From positions 1 to 19,985 of the forward strand of contig SLSM01000209.1 of assembly GCA_007130445.1 (NCBI GenBank): a stretch of 19,985 nt of DNA, written 5' to 3'. The translations under genes and the position numbers were made by a program. Below the pieces are notes generated by a model. The model ran no database searches. It saw only the letters and a list, made by a program, of their open reading frames with translations, and was not told the DNA's origin. The stretch's first letter is position 1, and each line of letters opens with the position of its first letter. Positions 7,986 to 15,462 of the stretch are shown here, piece after piece. Source of the stretch: Trueperaceae bacterium (GTDB lineage Bacteria > Deinococcota > Deinococci > Deinococcales > Trueperaceae).

Positions 7986-8264
7986 TCAGGCGTCCTTGCC
8001 GCGCTTGAACATGCCGAGCATCCGCTCGGTCACGAGGTAGCCGCCGATCACGTTGATGGTCGCTGCGGTGACGGCGATCGTGCCCAGCACGGTCGCCAGC
8101 ACGCCGCCTTCACCGGCGGCCACGATGGCGCCGACGATCGTGATCCCCGAGATGGCGTTCGAGCCCGACATGAGCGGCGTGTGCAGCTGCGACGGGACCT
8201 TGGTGATGAGCTCCAGGCCCAGGAAGATGGCCAACACGAAGACGAACAGCAGCAGCGGGTTCAT
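7986..8264 (-). CDS. pntAB: NAD(P) transhydrogenase subunit alpha part 2 (membrane anchor)
   Basis: A small 92-residue hydrophobic protein with about three transmembrane helices (around residues 3-20, 38-52 and 56-76) and the conserved LHTPLMSGSNAISG segment (27-40). It matches the separate alpha-2 subunit of three-subunit transhydrogenases, as in Rhodospirillum and Thermus; in E. coli it is fused to the NAD-binding domain. It contributes helices to the proton channel with PntB. Ser39 is found where the Thermus alpha-2 subunit has His42. ATG 8264 overlaps the pntAA stop in an ATGA arrangement, and a strong GGAGG lies 7 nt upstream. The GGAGG is part of a 10-bp palindrome (GGAGGCCTCC, 8267-8276). 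Its stop is one nucleotide before the pntB GTG. Confidence 0.95.
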   Translation of the reverse strand: MNPLLLFVFVLAIFLGLELITKVPSQLHTPLMSGSNAISGITIVGAIVAAGEGGVLATVLGTIAVTAATINVIGGYLVTERMLGMFKRGKDA

Positions 8265-9397
8265 GCGGAGGCCTCCAAGCGCTCGCGCACGTGCTCGTTG
8301 CGCACGGCGCCGTCGTCGGTGAGCAAGACGGCGTCGACGACGCCGTCCTCGCCCGGGGGACGCAGCACGCCGTCCTTCCAGGCGTGCTCGATCAGATGCA
8401 CTAGGTTCGCGGCGTACATCAGGCTGGCGTCGCGCGCCACCGACGCCGGCAGGGGGTGGAGTCCGATGATGCGCACACCGTTGTCGGTGACCACCTCCCG
8501 GCCCGCGATCGTCCCCTCGACGTTGCCGCCGGTGGACGCCGCGAGGTCGACGACCACCGAGCCCGGCTTCATGCCGGCGATGGCCGCGGCGTCCAGGAGC
8601 CTCGGCGCGGCGCGCCCGAAGACCTGCGCCGTCGTGATCACCACGTCGCTCTGCGCCACGATCTTCGCCATCTGCTCGCGCTGCCGCGCGAGCTGCTCGT
8701 CGGTCAGGGCCTTGGCGTACCCCTGATCGGTCTGTCCCTGGTCGCCCCCGAGGTCGAACTCGACGAAGCGGGCACCGAGCGAGCGCACCTGCTCCGCGAC
8801 GACAGGCCTGGTGTCGTACGCGTCGACGCGTGCGCCTAAGCGCTTGGCGGTGGCGATCGCCTGCAGCCCCGCCACGCCGACGCCGAGGACGAAGACGCGC
8901 GCCGGGGCGATCGTGCCCGCCGGTGTCGACATCATGGGGAGCACCTTGTCGATGCGCTGCGCCGCCAGGACGACCGCGACGTACCCCGCCAGGCTCGCCT
9001 GCGAGGAGAGCGCGTCCATCTTCTGGGCGTACGTGGTGCGCGGCATCAGCTCGACGCACATGCCACGCAGCTTCCCCTCGGCCAGGGCGCGCACCGTCGG
9101 GAGGGCGAAGAAGGGGTCGAGGAACCCGAGGACGAAGGTGCCGGGACGCAGGTCTTCGAGCACCGCGGGCGTCGGGGGCTGCACGACCAACGCGACATCG
9201 GCCTCGGCCACGGCGTCCGCGGCCGCGACGATCACCGCCCCAGCCTCCTCCAGGTCGGCGTCCGACACCCCGAGCGGGGCACCGTAGCCAGGGGGCACAC
9301 GGACCTCGTGCCCGAGGGTGCGCAGACGCTTGATCGCTGGGGGGACGAGCGCGATACGACGTTCCTCCGACGGCGACGGTAAGACTGTGACGACCAT
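8261..9397 (-). CDS. pntAA: NAD(P) transhydrogenase subunit alpha part 1 (NAD(H)-binding)
   Basis: A 378-residue soluble protein, the usual length for the dI subunit. It has the alanine dehydrogenase/PNT fold: an N-terminal domain starting MVVTVLPSPSEERRIALVP, the conserved MDALSSQASLAGY segment (127-139, including the invariant Gln133 near the nicotinamide), a Rossmann motif VLGVGVAGLQA (170-180) followed by an acidic DAYDTRP (192-198), and HPLPASVARDAS (314-325) near the C terminus. It binds NADH and passes hydride to NADP+ on PntB. I chose ATG 9397 because the family homology starts there and AGGA lies 6 nt upstream; the frame is open further upstream but only with low-complexity Arg-rich sequence. 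First gene of the pnt operon, divergent from pfp. Confidence 0.97.
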   Translation of the reverse strand: MVVTVLPSPSEERRIALVPPAIKRLRTLGHEVRVPPGYGAPLGVSDADLEEAGAVIVAAADAVAEADVALVVQPPTPAVLEDLRPGTFVLGFLDPFFALPTVRALAEGKLRGMCVELMPRTTYAQKMDALSSQASLAGYVAVVLAAQRIDKVLPMMSTPAGTIAPARVFVLGVGVAGLQAIATAKRLGARVDAYDTRPVVAEQVRSLGARFVEFDLGGDQGQTDQGYAKALTDEQLARQREQMAKIVAQSDVVITTAQVFGRAAPRLLDAAAIAGMKPGSVVVDLAASTGGNVEGTIAGREVVTDNGVRIIGLHPLPASVARDASLMYAANLVHLIEHAWKDGVLRPPGEDGVVDAVLLTDDGAVRNEHVRERLEASA

Positions 9398-9561
9398 GAT
9401 CCATCCTCGCACGCGAGACGCGTCGCCGTCGCGTGGCACACGATCTCGATCGACACCCTGGCGGACGCTTCCCTGCCCGCAGGCACGCGGTCGGCGCGGC
9501 GCACGGTTCTGGTATCCTGTGCGTTTGTGGCGCCACATCGGCGCTCACGACCGGAGGCCGC
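9398..9561. promoter_or_regulatory. Divergent control region between pntAA and pfp, with an extended -10 promoter for pfp
   Basis: For pfp (plus), TGG-TATCCT gives an extended -10 box at 9510-9518. It has no good -35, and implies a leader of about 35 nt ending in a GGAGG (9553-9557) 4 nt before the ATG. For pntAA (minus) only the AGGA ribosome binding site is clear; its promoter is not obvious to me. Unlike most transcription units in this window, both genes here have Shine-Dalgarno leaders. Confidence 0.6.
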
Positions 9562-10818
9562 ATGAGCACACCCCGCAACCTCTTCTACGCGCAATCGGGC
9601 GGCGTCACGGCCGTCATCAACGCCACGGCGTGCGGCGTCATCGAGACCGCTCGCGCCCACCCCGACCGCATCGGGAGGGTGTTCGCCGGCAAGAACGGCA
9701 TCGTCGGTGCGCTCCGTGAGGACCTCATCGACACGGGGCTCGAGAGCACCGCCGACATCGCCGCCTTGCGCCACACGCCCGGCGGCGCCTTCGGTTCGGT
9801 GCGCTACAAGCTCAAGGGCATCGACGAGAGCGCCAAGGAGTACCAGCGCCTGATCGACGTGTTCCGGGCGCACGACATCGGCTACTTCGTCTACAACGGC
9901 GGCGGCGACTCGATGGACACGGCCAACAAGGTCTCCCAGGTGGCCGCGTCGATGGACTACGACCTGGTGTGCGTCGGCGCGCCGAAGACGGTCGACAACG
10001 ACCTGCCGATCACCGACACGTGTCCCGGCTTCGGCTCGGTGGCCAAGTACGTCGCGGTCTCGACGCTGGAGGCGGGCATCGACGTCGCGTCGATGCCGCA
10101 GACGAAGGTGTTCATCTTCGAAGTGATGGGCCGCCACGCGGGCTGGATCGCCGCCGCCGGAGCGCTCGCCGCCAGTGATCGCAGCCTGCCCCCGCACATG
10201 ATCCTCTTCCCCGAGGTGACGTTCGACGAGGACCGCTTCGTGACCGAGGTCGAACGCTGCGTGAACGCCTACGGCAGCTGCGTGGTCGTCGCGAGCGAGG
10301 GCATCCGCACCGCGGACGGCCGATTCGTCGCCGAGTCGGGCGTCAAGGACGCCTTCGGACACGCCCAACTGGGCGGCGTGGCGCCGCACCTGGCCGAGGT
10401 CGTGCGCGGCCGCCTGGGCTACAAGTTCCACTGGGCGGTGGCCGACTACCTGCAGCGCGCAGCGCGGCACATCGCCTCCGCGGTCGACGTCGAGCAGGCG
10501 TACGCGATGGGCCGCGGCGCCGTCGAACTCGCGCTGGCCGGCGTGCACGGCAAGCTCCCGATCGTGGTGCGGCTCAGCGACGATCCGTACCGCTGGGAGG
10601 TCGGCAGCGCCGACCTGTCCGCGGTCGCCAACGTCGAGAAGACGGTGCCCGCGGAGTACATCAGCGAGGACGGCTTCCACGTCACCGACGCGGCGCGGCG
10701 CTACCTCGCGCCCCTGATCCAGGGCGAGGACTACCCGCCCTTTGAGCACGGCGTACCGGCCTACGTCCGACTGTCGAACACCTTGGTCGCGAAGACCTTG
10801 CCCGCCTGGGAAGACTGA
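9562..10818 (+). CDS. pfp: Pyrophosphate-dependent 6-phosphofructokinase (diphosphate-fructose-6-phosphate 1-phosphotransferase)
   Basis: A 418-residue phosphofructokinase A-family enzyme. Features seen: YAQSGGVTAVINA (9-21), GGGDS (113-117) with Asp116 at the position that is Gly104 in ATP-using E. coli PfkA, PKTVDNDL (141-148) with Lys142 replacing the Gly of the ATP-enzyme PGTIDNDL and with Asp145 as the likely catalytic base, and VMGRHAGW (188-195) for fructose-6-phosphate binding. Asp104 and Lys124 equivalents are the known markers of PPi specificity, so this should carry out the reversible reaction F6P + PPi to fructose-1,6-bisphosphate + Pi. It can serve glycolysis and gluconeogenesis. 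The glycine where most relatives have GGND or GGDD is unusual. ATG 9562 follows GGAGG. It converges on tyrS with a shared hairpin between them. No ATP-PFK is in the window. Confidence 0.94.
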   Translation: MSTPRNLFYAQSGGVTAVINATACGVIETARAHPDRIGRVFAGKNGIVGALREDLIDTGLESTADIAALRHTPGGAFGSVRYKLKGIDESAKEYQRLIDVFRAHDIGYFVYNGGGDSMDTANKVSQVAASMDYDLVCVGAPKTVDNDLPITDTCPGFGSVAKYVAVSTLEAGIDVASMPQTKVFIFEVMGRHAGWIAAAGALAASDRSLPPHMILFPEVTFDEDRFVTEVERCVNAYGSCVVVASEGIRTADGRFVAESGVKDAFGHAQLGGVAPHLAEVVRGRLGYKFHWAVADYLQRAARHIASAVDVEQAYAMGRGAVELALAGVHGKLPIVVRLSDDPYRWEVGSADLSAVANVEKTVPAEYISEDGFHVTDAARRYLAPLIQGEDYPPFEHGVPAYVRLSNTLVAKTLPAWED

Positions 10819-10823
10819 CGCCC

Positions 10824-10858
10824 GTGACGCCGCGCGAAGCGCAGTCGCGCGGCGTCAC
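10824..10858. terminator. Strong bidirectional hairpin between convergent pfp and tyrS
   Basis: GTGACGCCGCGCGA (10824-10837) and its perfect complement (10845-10858) form a 14-bp GC-rich stem with a 7-nt loop (AGCGCAG). It begins 5 nt after the pfp stop and includes the tyrS stop codon. Neither strand has a T-tract after the stem, so it is not a textbook intrinsic terminator, but its position fits a shared terminator or 3'-end-stabilising structure for both mRNAs. Confidence 0.7.
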
Positions 10859-12078
10859 GCACTCGACCACACCACCCGGACGAACGCGTTCTTCCCGCTC
10901 TGGAACACCATGCTCGACGCCGACCTGACGTCGAGCACCGCGGTCCTGTCGGTGAGCGGCACGCCGTCGACGCGCAACCCGCGGTTGTCGATCAGGCGGC
11001 GCGCCGCGCCCTTCGACGGCACGAACCCGACGTGGACCGCGAGCGCCGCCGCCTCGATCTGCCCGTCCGGCGCGAGCGCCTCGTCGATGCACACCTCGCT
11101 CAACGCGTCCGGTATACCGCCCTTGGCCACCTCGTCGTAGCGGCGTTCCGCCGCCGCGACGACCCCATCGCCGTGGTAGATGCGCACGAGCGCGCGGGCG
11201 AAGGTCCGGTGCGCTGCCACGGGATCGCCGCGCAGCTCCTCGGCGAGCGGCTCGAGTGGCAGGTCGCTGCAGAGCGTGGCGTACTTGAGCAGCAGGCCGT
11301 CTGCGACGCGCATCGCCTTCGTGAACATCGCCTCGGGCGACTCGGTGAGGTCGATCGTGTTGCCGAGCGACTTCGACATCTTCTCGGTGCCGTCGGTCCC
11401 CTCGAGGAGCGGCATGGTCAGCGCCACCTGCGGTGCCTGTCCGTACGCGCGCTGCACGTCGCGCCCGACGAGCAAGTTGAAGAGCTGGTCGGTCCCGCCC
11501 ATCTCCACGTCGGCCCTGACGGCGACGGAGTCGTACGCCTGCGCCAGCGGGTACAGGAACTCGTGCAGGCTGATCGCGGTGCCGTCCCGGTAGCGCTTGG
11601 TGAAGTCGTCGCGCTCCAGCATCCTGGCGACGGTCGTCGTCGCCGCGAGCCGCACGAGCTCGCCGAAATCCAGGGCCGTGAGCCACTCCGAGTTGTGCCT
11701 GATCTCGAGCTTGCTCGGATCGGGATCCAGGACCGCGATGGCCTGGGCCACGTAGGTCTCGCCGTTGCGGCGCGTCTCGTCCAGCGTCAGCTGCGGCCTC
11801 GTCTTCGACCGCCCGGAGGGGTCGCCGATCGTGGCCGTGAAGTCGCCGACGATCAGCACCACCAGGTGGCCGAGATCCTGGAACTGCCGCATCTTGCGCA
11901 GCACGACGGCGTGACCGATGTGCAGATCGCTGGACGACGGGTCGACGCCGAGTTTGACGCGCAGCGGCTCGCCCGACTCGGCGCTGCGGCGCAGCTTCGC
12001 CTCGAGCTCGCCCTCGGGGACCATCTGCTCGGTCCCACGGGCCAGGCGTTTCAGGCTCTCGTCCACGTTGCGCAACAC
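10855..12078 (-). CDS. tyrS: Tyrosyl-tRNA synthetase
   Basis: A 407-residue class I synthetase that activates tyrosine and charges tRNA-Tyr in the cytoplasm. Seen: DLHIGH (51-56, the HIGH motif), GDPSGRSKTRPQL (85-97), the tyrosine-binding segment YPLAQAYDSVAVRADVEMGGTDQLFN (landmark residues Y176, Q180, D183, D197, Q198), KMSKS (233-237), and a C-terminal S4 RNA-binding domain (about 345-400, PSKGAARRLIDNRGLRVDG). The KMSKS form and overall length fit the TyrZ-like/Thermus-type branch rather than the E. coli TyrS branch (KFGKT). Start GTG 12078 was chosen because GGGAGG lies 6 nt upstream and homology begins there; the frame stays open far upstream but that is antisense to zwf. I see no T-box leader. 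Confidence 0.97.
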   Translation of the reverse strand: MLRNVDESLKRLARGTEQMVPEGELEAKLRRSAESGEPLRVKLGVDPSSSDLHIGHAVVLRKMRQFQDLGHLVVLIVGDFTATIGDPSGRSKTRPQLTLDETRRNGETYVAQAIAVLDPDPSKLEIRHNSEWLTALDFGELVRLAATTTVARMLERDDFTKRYRDGTAISLHEFLYPLAQAYDSVAVRADVEMGGTDQLFNLLVGRDVQRAYGQAPQVALTMPLLEGTDGTEKMSKSLGNTIDLTESPEAMFTKAMRVADGLLLKYATLCSDLPLEPLAEELRGDPVAAHRTFARALVRIYHGDGVVAAAERRYDEVAKGGIPDALSEVCIDEALAPDGQIEAAALAVHVGFVPSKGAARRLIDNRGLRVDGVPLTDRTAVLDVRSASSMVFQSGKNAFVRVVWSSA

Positions 12079-12106
12079 ACTCGACCTCCCAGCCGCACGG
12101 CCGCGG

Positions 12107-12115
12107 AGTGTACCA
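12107..12115 (-). promoter_or_regulatory. Extended -10 promoter of tyrS
   Basis: On the minus strand TGG-TACACT places a -10 hexamer at 12112-12107, about 28 nt before the GTG. This leaves a short leader carrying the GGGAGG ribosome binding site. No -35 match is visible. Confidence 0.55.
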
Positions 12116-12135
12116 CGCGTCGTGCGACGCGCCCC

Positions 12136-12168
12136 GCAGGGCGTGCGGCCCGCCCCTGCAGGGCGTGC
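12136..12168. repeat. Tandem 11-bp direct repeats between tyrS and zwf
   Basis: GCAGGGCGTGC occurs at 12136-12146 and again at 12158-12168, a 22-bp centre-to-centre spacing (about two DNA turns), each preceded by GCCCC or GCCCCT. The second copy ends directly against the zwf -10 box, and together they fill its -35 region. Direct repeats on one DNA face in a promoter suggest a regulator binding site, but the factor is unknown. Confidence 0.6.
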
Positions 12169-12180
12169 TAGCGTGCCGAC
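12166..12180 (+). promoter_or_regulatory. Leaderless-type promoter of zwf-rocF
   Basis: TGC-TAGCGT (-10 box 12169-12174 with TG extension) is followed by 6 nt (GCCGAC) and the zwf ATG at 12181. There is no Shine-Dalgarno sequence. The layout is the same as at the TPR gene and at 16438-16452. Confidence 0.65.
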
Positions 12181-13620
12181 ATGGACGTCGGCCCGCGTTG
12201 CAGCTTCGTCATCTTCGGCATCACCGGCGACCTCGCCGCCCGCAAGCTCGTCCCCGCGCTCTACGCCCTGCACGTCGACGGCGCCCTCCACCCGGAGACC
12301 GCCGTGGTGGGCTTCGCGCGCAGCGCGCCGGACGACGACGCCGAACTGCGCGAACGCCTCGGCGAGGCATTGCGCGAACACGTCGACGAGGTCGACGACG
12401 ACGCCTGGAACGACCTGGCGACGCGCATCGTCAGCGTCCGCGGCGGCTACGACGACGACGGCTTCGCGCGCTTGAAGGAGCGCCTCGACGCACTCGACAT
12501 CGACGACCACGTCTACTACACGTCCACACCCCCCGAGGCCTACACGCCGATCGTGCACGGCCTCGCCGGTGCCGGCCTGACCCGCTCGGAGCGCGGCTTC
12601 CGCCGCATCGTCGTGGAGAAGCCCTTCGGGCACGACCTGGACTCGGCCGTCGACCTGAACGCCGCACTGGCCGAGGTGTTCGACGAGCATCAGATCTACC
12701 GCATCGACCACTACCTCGCCAAGGAGACGGCCCAGAACCTGGCGGTCCTGCGCTTCGCCAACGCCCTGTTCGAGCCCATCTGGAGCAACCGCTACGTCGA
12801 CCACGTGCAGATCACGATGGTCGAGCCGATGGGGATGGAGGGGCGCGGCGCCTTCTACGAAGAGGCAGGCGTGGTACGCGACGTGTTCCAGAACCACCTG
12901 CTGCAGCTCCTGGCGCTCGTCGCCATGGAGCCACCCGCGCGCTACGACGCGGATGCCGTGCGCGACGAGAAGGTCAAGGTCCTCCGTGCGACCGACTGCC
13001 TCGACCCGGAAGACGTCGTGCTCGGGCAGTACGTCGCCGCCGACGGCATGATCGGCTACCGCGAGGAGGAGGGCGTCGCGGCCGACTCGCGCGTGCCGAC
13101 GTTCGCCGCCGCCGCGTTCACGGTGCGGACCTGGCGCTGGGCGGGCGTACCGTTCTACGTTCGCGCCGGTAAGCGGCTCGAGGGCAAGGCCTCCGAGATC
13201 GTCCTGCGGCTGAAGCAGCCGCCGCACCAACCTTTCACGGAGCTGGAGTCGGTGCCCAAGGCGGACCGCCTGGTCCTTCGCCTCGTCCCCGACGAGGGCA
13301 TCGCGCTGCGCTTCAACGCCAAGGTGCCCGGTCAAGGGATCGCGATCGACCGCGTGAACCTCGGCTTCACGTACCGCGAGGGCTTCGAGGGGCGCGTGCC
13401 GGACGCGTACGAGACGCTCCTGTCGGACGTGATGACGGGCGACGCGACGCTCTTCATGCGCGCGGACGAAGTGGAGGCACAGTGGCGCGTGGTGGCGCCG
13501 TTGCTCGCGCCTCCCGAGGTGGCTCCCGAGCCGTATCCCGCCGGCTCGATGGGGCCGCTCTCGGCCAACACGCTGCTCGAGCGCGACGGCCGCGACTGGC
13601 ACAAGCCCGGCGGCGTATGA
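12181..13620 (+). CDS. zwf: Glucose-6-phosphate 1-dehydrogenase
   Basis: A 479-residue enzyme of normal length that oxidises glucose-6-phosphate to 6-phosphogluconolactone, mainly producing NADPH, at the entry to the oxidative pentose phosphate pathway. Motifs: nucleotide-binding GITGDLAARKL (13-23), EKPFG (146-150), the substrate-binding signature RIDHYLAKE (174-182; the usual form is HYLGKE), catalytic His239 in RDVFQNHLLQ, and PFYVRAGKRL near residue 325. ATG 12181 lies 6 nt after a TAGCGT -10 box with no ribosome binding site, so it is probably leaderless. Its TGA overlaps the rocF ATG (ATGA). The transhydrogenase genes nearby would be a second NADPH source. Confidence 0.97.
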   Translation: MDVGPRCSFVIFGITGDLAARKLVPALYALHVDGALHPETAVVGFARSAPDDDAELRERLGEALREHVDEVDDDAWNDLATRIVSVRGGYDDDGFARLKERLDALDIDDHVYYTSTPPEAYTPIVHGLAGAGLTRSERGFRRIVVEKPFGHDLDSAVDLNAALAEVFDEHQIYRIDHYLAKETAQNLAVLRFANALFEPIWSNRYVDHVQITMVEPMGMEGRGAFYEEAGVVRDVFQNHLLQLLALVAMEPPARYDADAVRDEKVKVLRATDCLDPEDVVLGQYVAADGMIGYREEEGVAADSRVPTFAAAAFTVRTWRWAGVPFYVRAGKRLEGKASEIVLRLKQPPHQPFTELESVPKADRLVLRLVPDEGIALRFNAKVPGQGIAIDRVNLGFTYREGFEGRVPDAYETLLSDVMTGDATLFMRADEVEAQWRVVAPLLAPPEVAPEPYPAGSMGPLSANTLLERDGRDWHKPGGV

Positions 13621-14528
13621 GCGTCCCGGTGGCGCGCGACGTGCACCTGGTGGGCGTGCCGATGGACCTCGGCGCAGGTCGCCGCGGGGTCGACATGGGT
13701 CCATCGGCGTTGCGGCTCGCGCGCCTCGCCGGGGCCCTCGGCGAGCTGGGCCACACCGTGACCGACCACGGCAACGTCGATGTGCCCGTCGCGGAGGCCG
13801 TCCCAGCGCACGAGGCCGGCGACCTCACGGCGCGCTTCGCCGCCGCGATCGCCGCCACCACACGCGCCACGCGCGCTGCGCTCGACGGCGTGCCGAGCGA
13901 GGCCGTACCGCTCGTCCTGGGTGGCGATCACGCCGTGTCGCTCGGCTCGGTGGCGCACGCCTGCGCGCGAGCGCGCACCGGTGTGCTCTGGATCGATGCC
14001 CACGGCGACCTCAACACCCCAGCGAGCAGCCCCAGCGGCAACGTCCACGGCATGCCGCTCGCGCACCTCCTCGGCCACGGCGACGAGCGCCTCCTGGCCG
14101 CGCGCGGCGCGGGGCAGGCGCTGCGTTCCGAAGACGTCGTGCTCATCGGCGTGCGCAGCCTCGATGCAGGGGAACGCGCGTTGGCTGCAGAACTCGGTCT
14201 CACGATCCTGACGATGGCCGACATCGATCGCCGCGGCATGGCGGCGGTGGCCGACGAGGCGCTCGCGGCGCTGGGGCACGTCGAGCGCGTGCACGTCTCG
14301 CTCGACGCCGACGTGCTCGACCCGGCCGTGGCGCCGGGCGTGGGCACACCCGTCGTGGGTGGCCTCTCCTACCGCGAGGCGCACCTGCTCATGGAGTTGA
14401 TCGCCACCGACGGTCGACTGACGGGTGTCGACCTGGTCGAGGTGAACCCGACCCTCGACGTCCAGAACCGGACCGCCGCGGTGATGGTCGAGTTGACGGC
14501 GAGCCTGCTCGGCAAACGGATCATGTAG
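13617..14528 (+). CDS. rocF: Arginase
   Basis: A 303-residue ureohydrolase, the usual length for bacterial arginase. Metal ligands are all present: GGDHAVSLGS (His105), IDAHGDLNTP (Asp127, His129, Asp131) and SLDADVLDP (Asp230, Asp232), with PGVGTP (240-245) and EVNP (275-278). SGNVHGMP (140-147, His144) is the arginase-type catalytic histidine loop and argues against agmatinase or formiminoglutamase. It should hydrolyse L-arginine to ornithine and urea with two Mn2+ ions in the cytoplasm. The ATG overlaps the zwf stop by 4 nt, so it is translationally coupled to zwf, an uncommon partner. Homology starts at this ATG. Its stop overlaps the end of the convergent lipase gene by 8 bp. Confidence 0.95.
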   Translation: MSVPVARDVHLVGVPMDLGAGRRGVDMGPSALRLARLAGALGELGHTVTDHGNVDVPVAEAVPAHEAGDLTARFAAAIAATTRATRAALDGVPSEAVPLVLGGDHAVSLGSVAHACARARTGVLWIDAHGDLNTPASSPSGNVHGMPLAHLLGHGDERLLAARGAGQALRSEDVVLIGVRSLDAGERALAAELGLTILTMADIDRRGMAAVADEALAALGHVERVHVSLDADVLDPAVAPGVGTPVVGGLSYREAHLLMELIATDGRLTGVDLVEVNPTLDVQNRTAAVMVELTASLLGKRIM

Positions 14529-15462
14529 CGCTCGCCGTCGCGGCGGCGAGCCGCTCGAGCGATCCGTGCACGCGCGGCCAGGCGGTCTCCATCGCGGCGT
14601 CGCCGGCGATGATCGCAAGCGCTGCGCGATCGAAGCGCAACCACGAGATCGGCGGGCGCGTCTGGACATGGAGCTCGGGGCCGGCCCCATCGGCGAGGCG
14701 CTCGCCCACGCTCGACCAGGCTTCGACCGTCAGTGCCAACGCCTGCATCAGGCCACCCCACGGACCCGCGCCACGCGCCCGTGCCAGCGCCACGCCGAGC
14801 AGACGACCCGGTGCGGCCCGGACCGCGCCGCGCGCCATACGCAGCGCAACCGAGTCCCTGACCTCGACGCCGGCACCCACGCCGATCGCCAGGTCGACCC
14901 GCTCGTCGCGGAGGGCGTCGAGCGGCACCGGTGTCCCGATGCCACCATCGATGAGACGGCGACCGCCCAGGACCGCGGGCGCGAAGAGCCCCGGTAGGGA
15001 GGCGCTGGCGCGCAGGGCCGGCGCGAGCGGACCCGAGCGCAGGGTGACGCGCTCGCCCGTGTCGAGATCCGTCGCCACGACGGCCAGCGGCACCTGGCAG
15101 TCCTCGAAGTGGCGACCGTCGACCAGGCGCTCGAAGTACGACTCGAGCCGGTCGCCGCGCAGCAGCGCGCCGCGCGCGAACCCCAGGTCGACGATGTGGG
15201 GGAAGACGTCGCGACGCCGCAACCGCTCGGCGTCTCCACGAATGCTCGCGAGGTCGCGGCCGCAGGCGTAGAGCGCCCCCACGACCGCGCCGAAACTCGT
15301 CCCGACCACGACGTCCGGCCGTACCCCACGCCGCTCCAGGGCACAGAGCACGCCGATGTGCGCGTAACCGCGCGCGCTGCCGCCACCGAGGGCGACGCCG
15401 ACGCGCGCTCGCCGAGGCTGGTCGGCCTCGGCGAGCGCGTTGCGGTCTGGATCGAGGGGCAC
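14521..15462 (-). CDS. Patatin-like phospholipase (RssA/NTE type)
   Basis: A 313-residue protein with the complete patatin catalytic set: oxyanion-hole motif GGGSARG (26-32), nucleophile Ser56 in GTSFG (54-58), and the catalytic Asp172 in DGG (172-174). The length and motifs resemble E. coli RssA/YchK proteins. The family hydrolyses acyl esters of lipids; the substrate here is unknown. There is no signal peptide, so it likely acts in the cytoplasm or at the inner membrane face. The start is taken as GTG 15462 (VPLDPDRN), 7 nt after a TACGCT -10 box with no ribosome binding site; homology begins about 20 residues later. Its 3' end overlaps rocF tail-to-tail by 8 bp. It diverges from the glycosyltransferase gene over 99 bp. 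Confidence 0.92.
   Translation of the reverse strand: MPLDPDRNALAEADQPRRARVGVALGGGSARGYAHIGVLCALERRGVRPDVVVGTSFGAVVGALYACGRDLASIRGDAERLRRRDVFPHIVDLGFARGALLRGDRLESYFERLVDGRHFEDCQVPLAVVATDLDTGERVTLRSGPLAPALRASASLPGLFAPAVLGGRRLIDGGIGTPVPLDALRDERVDLAIGVGAGVEVRDSVALRMARGAVRAAPGRLLGVALARARGAGPWGGLMQALALTVEAWSSVGERLADGAGPELHVQTRPPISWLRFDRAALAIIAGDAAMETAWPRVHGSLERLAAATASAT

Noticed and set aside
6494..8008. A 504-codon plus-strand frame rich in His, Arg and Asp opposite pntB
   Set aside because: It is the complement of pntB; the His/Arg repeats come from reading Val/Ala-rich membrane codons backwards.
12079..13704. Open-frame extension upstream of tyrS, giving a 949-residue reading frame
   Set aside because: The extension is antisense to zwf, has no homology, and the ribosome binding site and HIGH-motif spacing fix the start at 12078.
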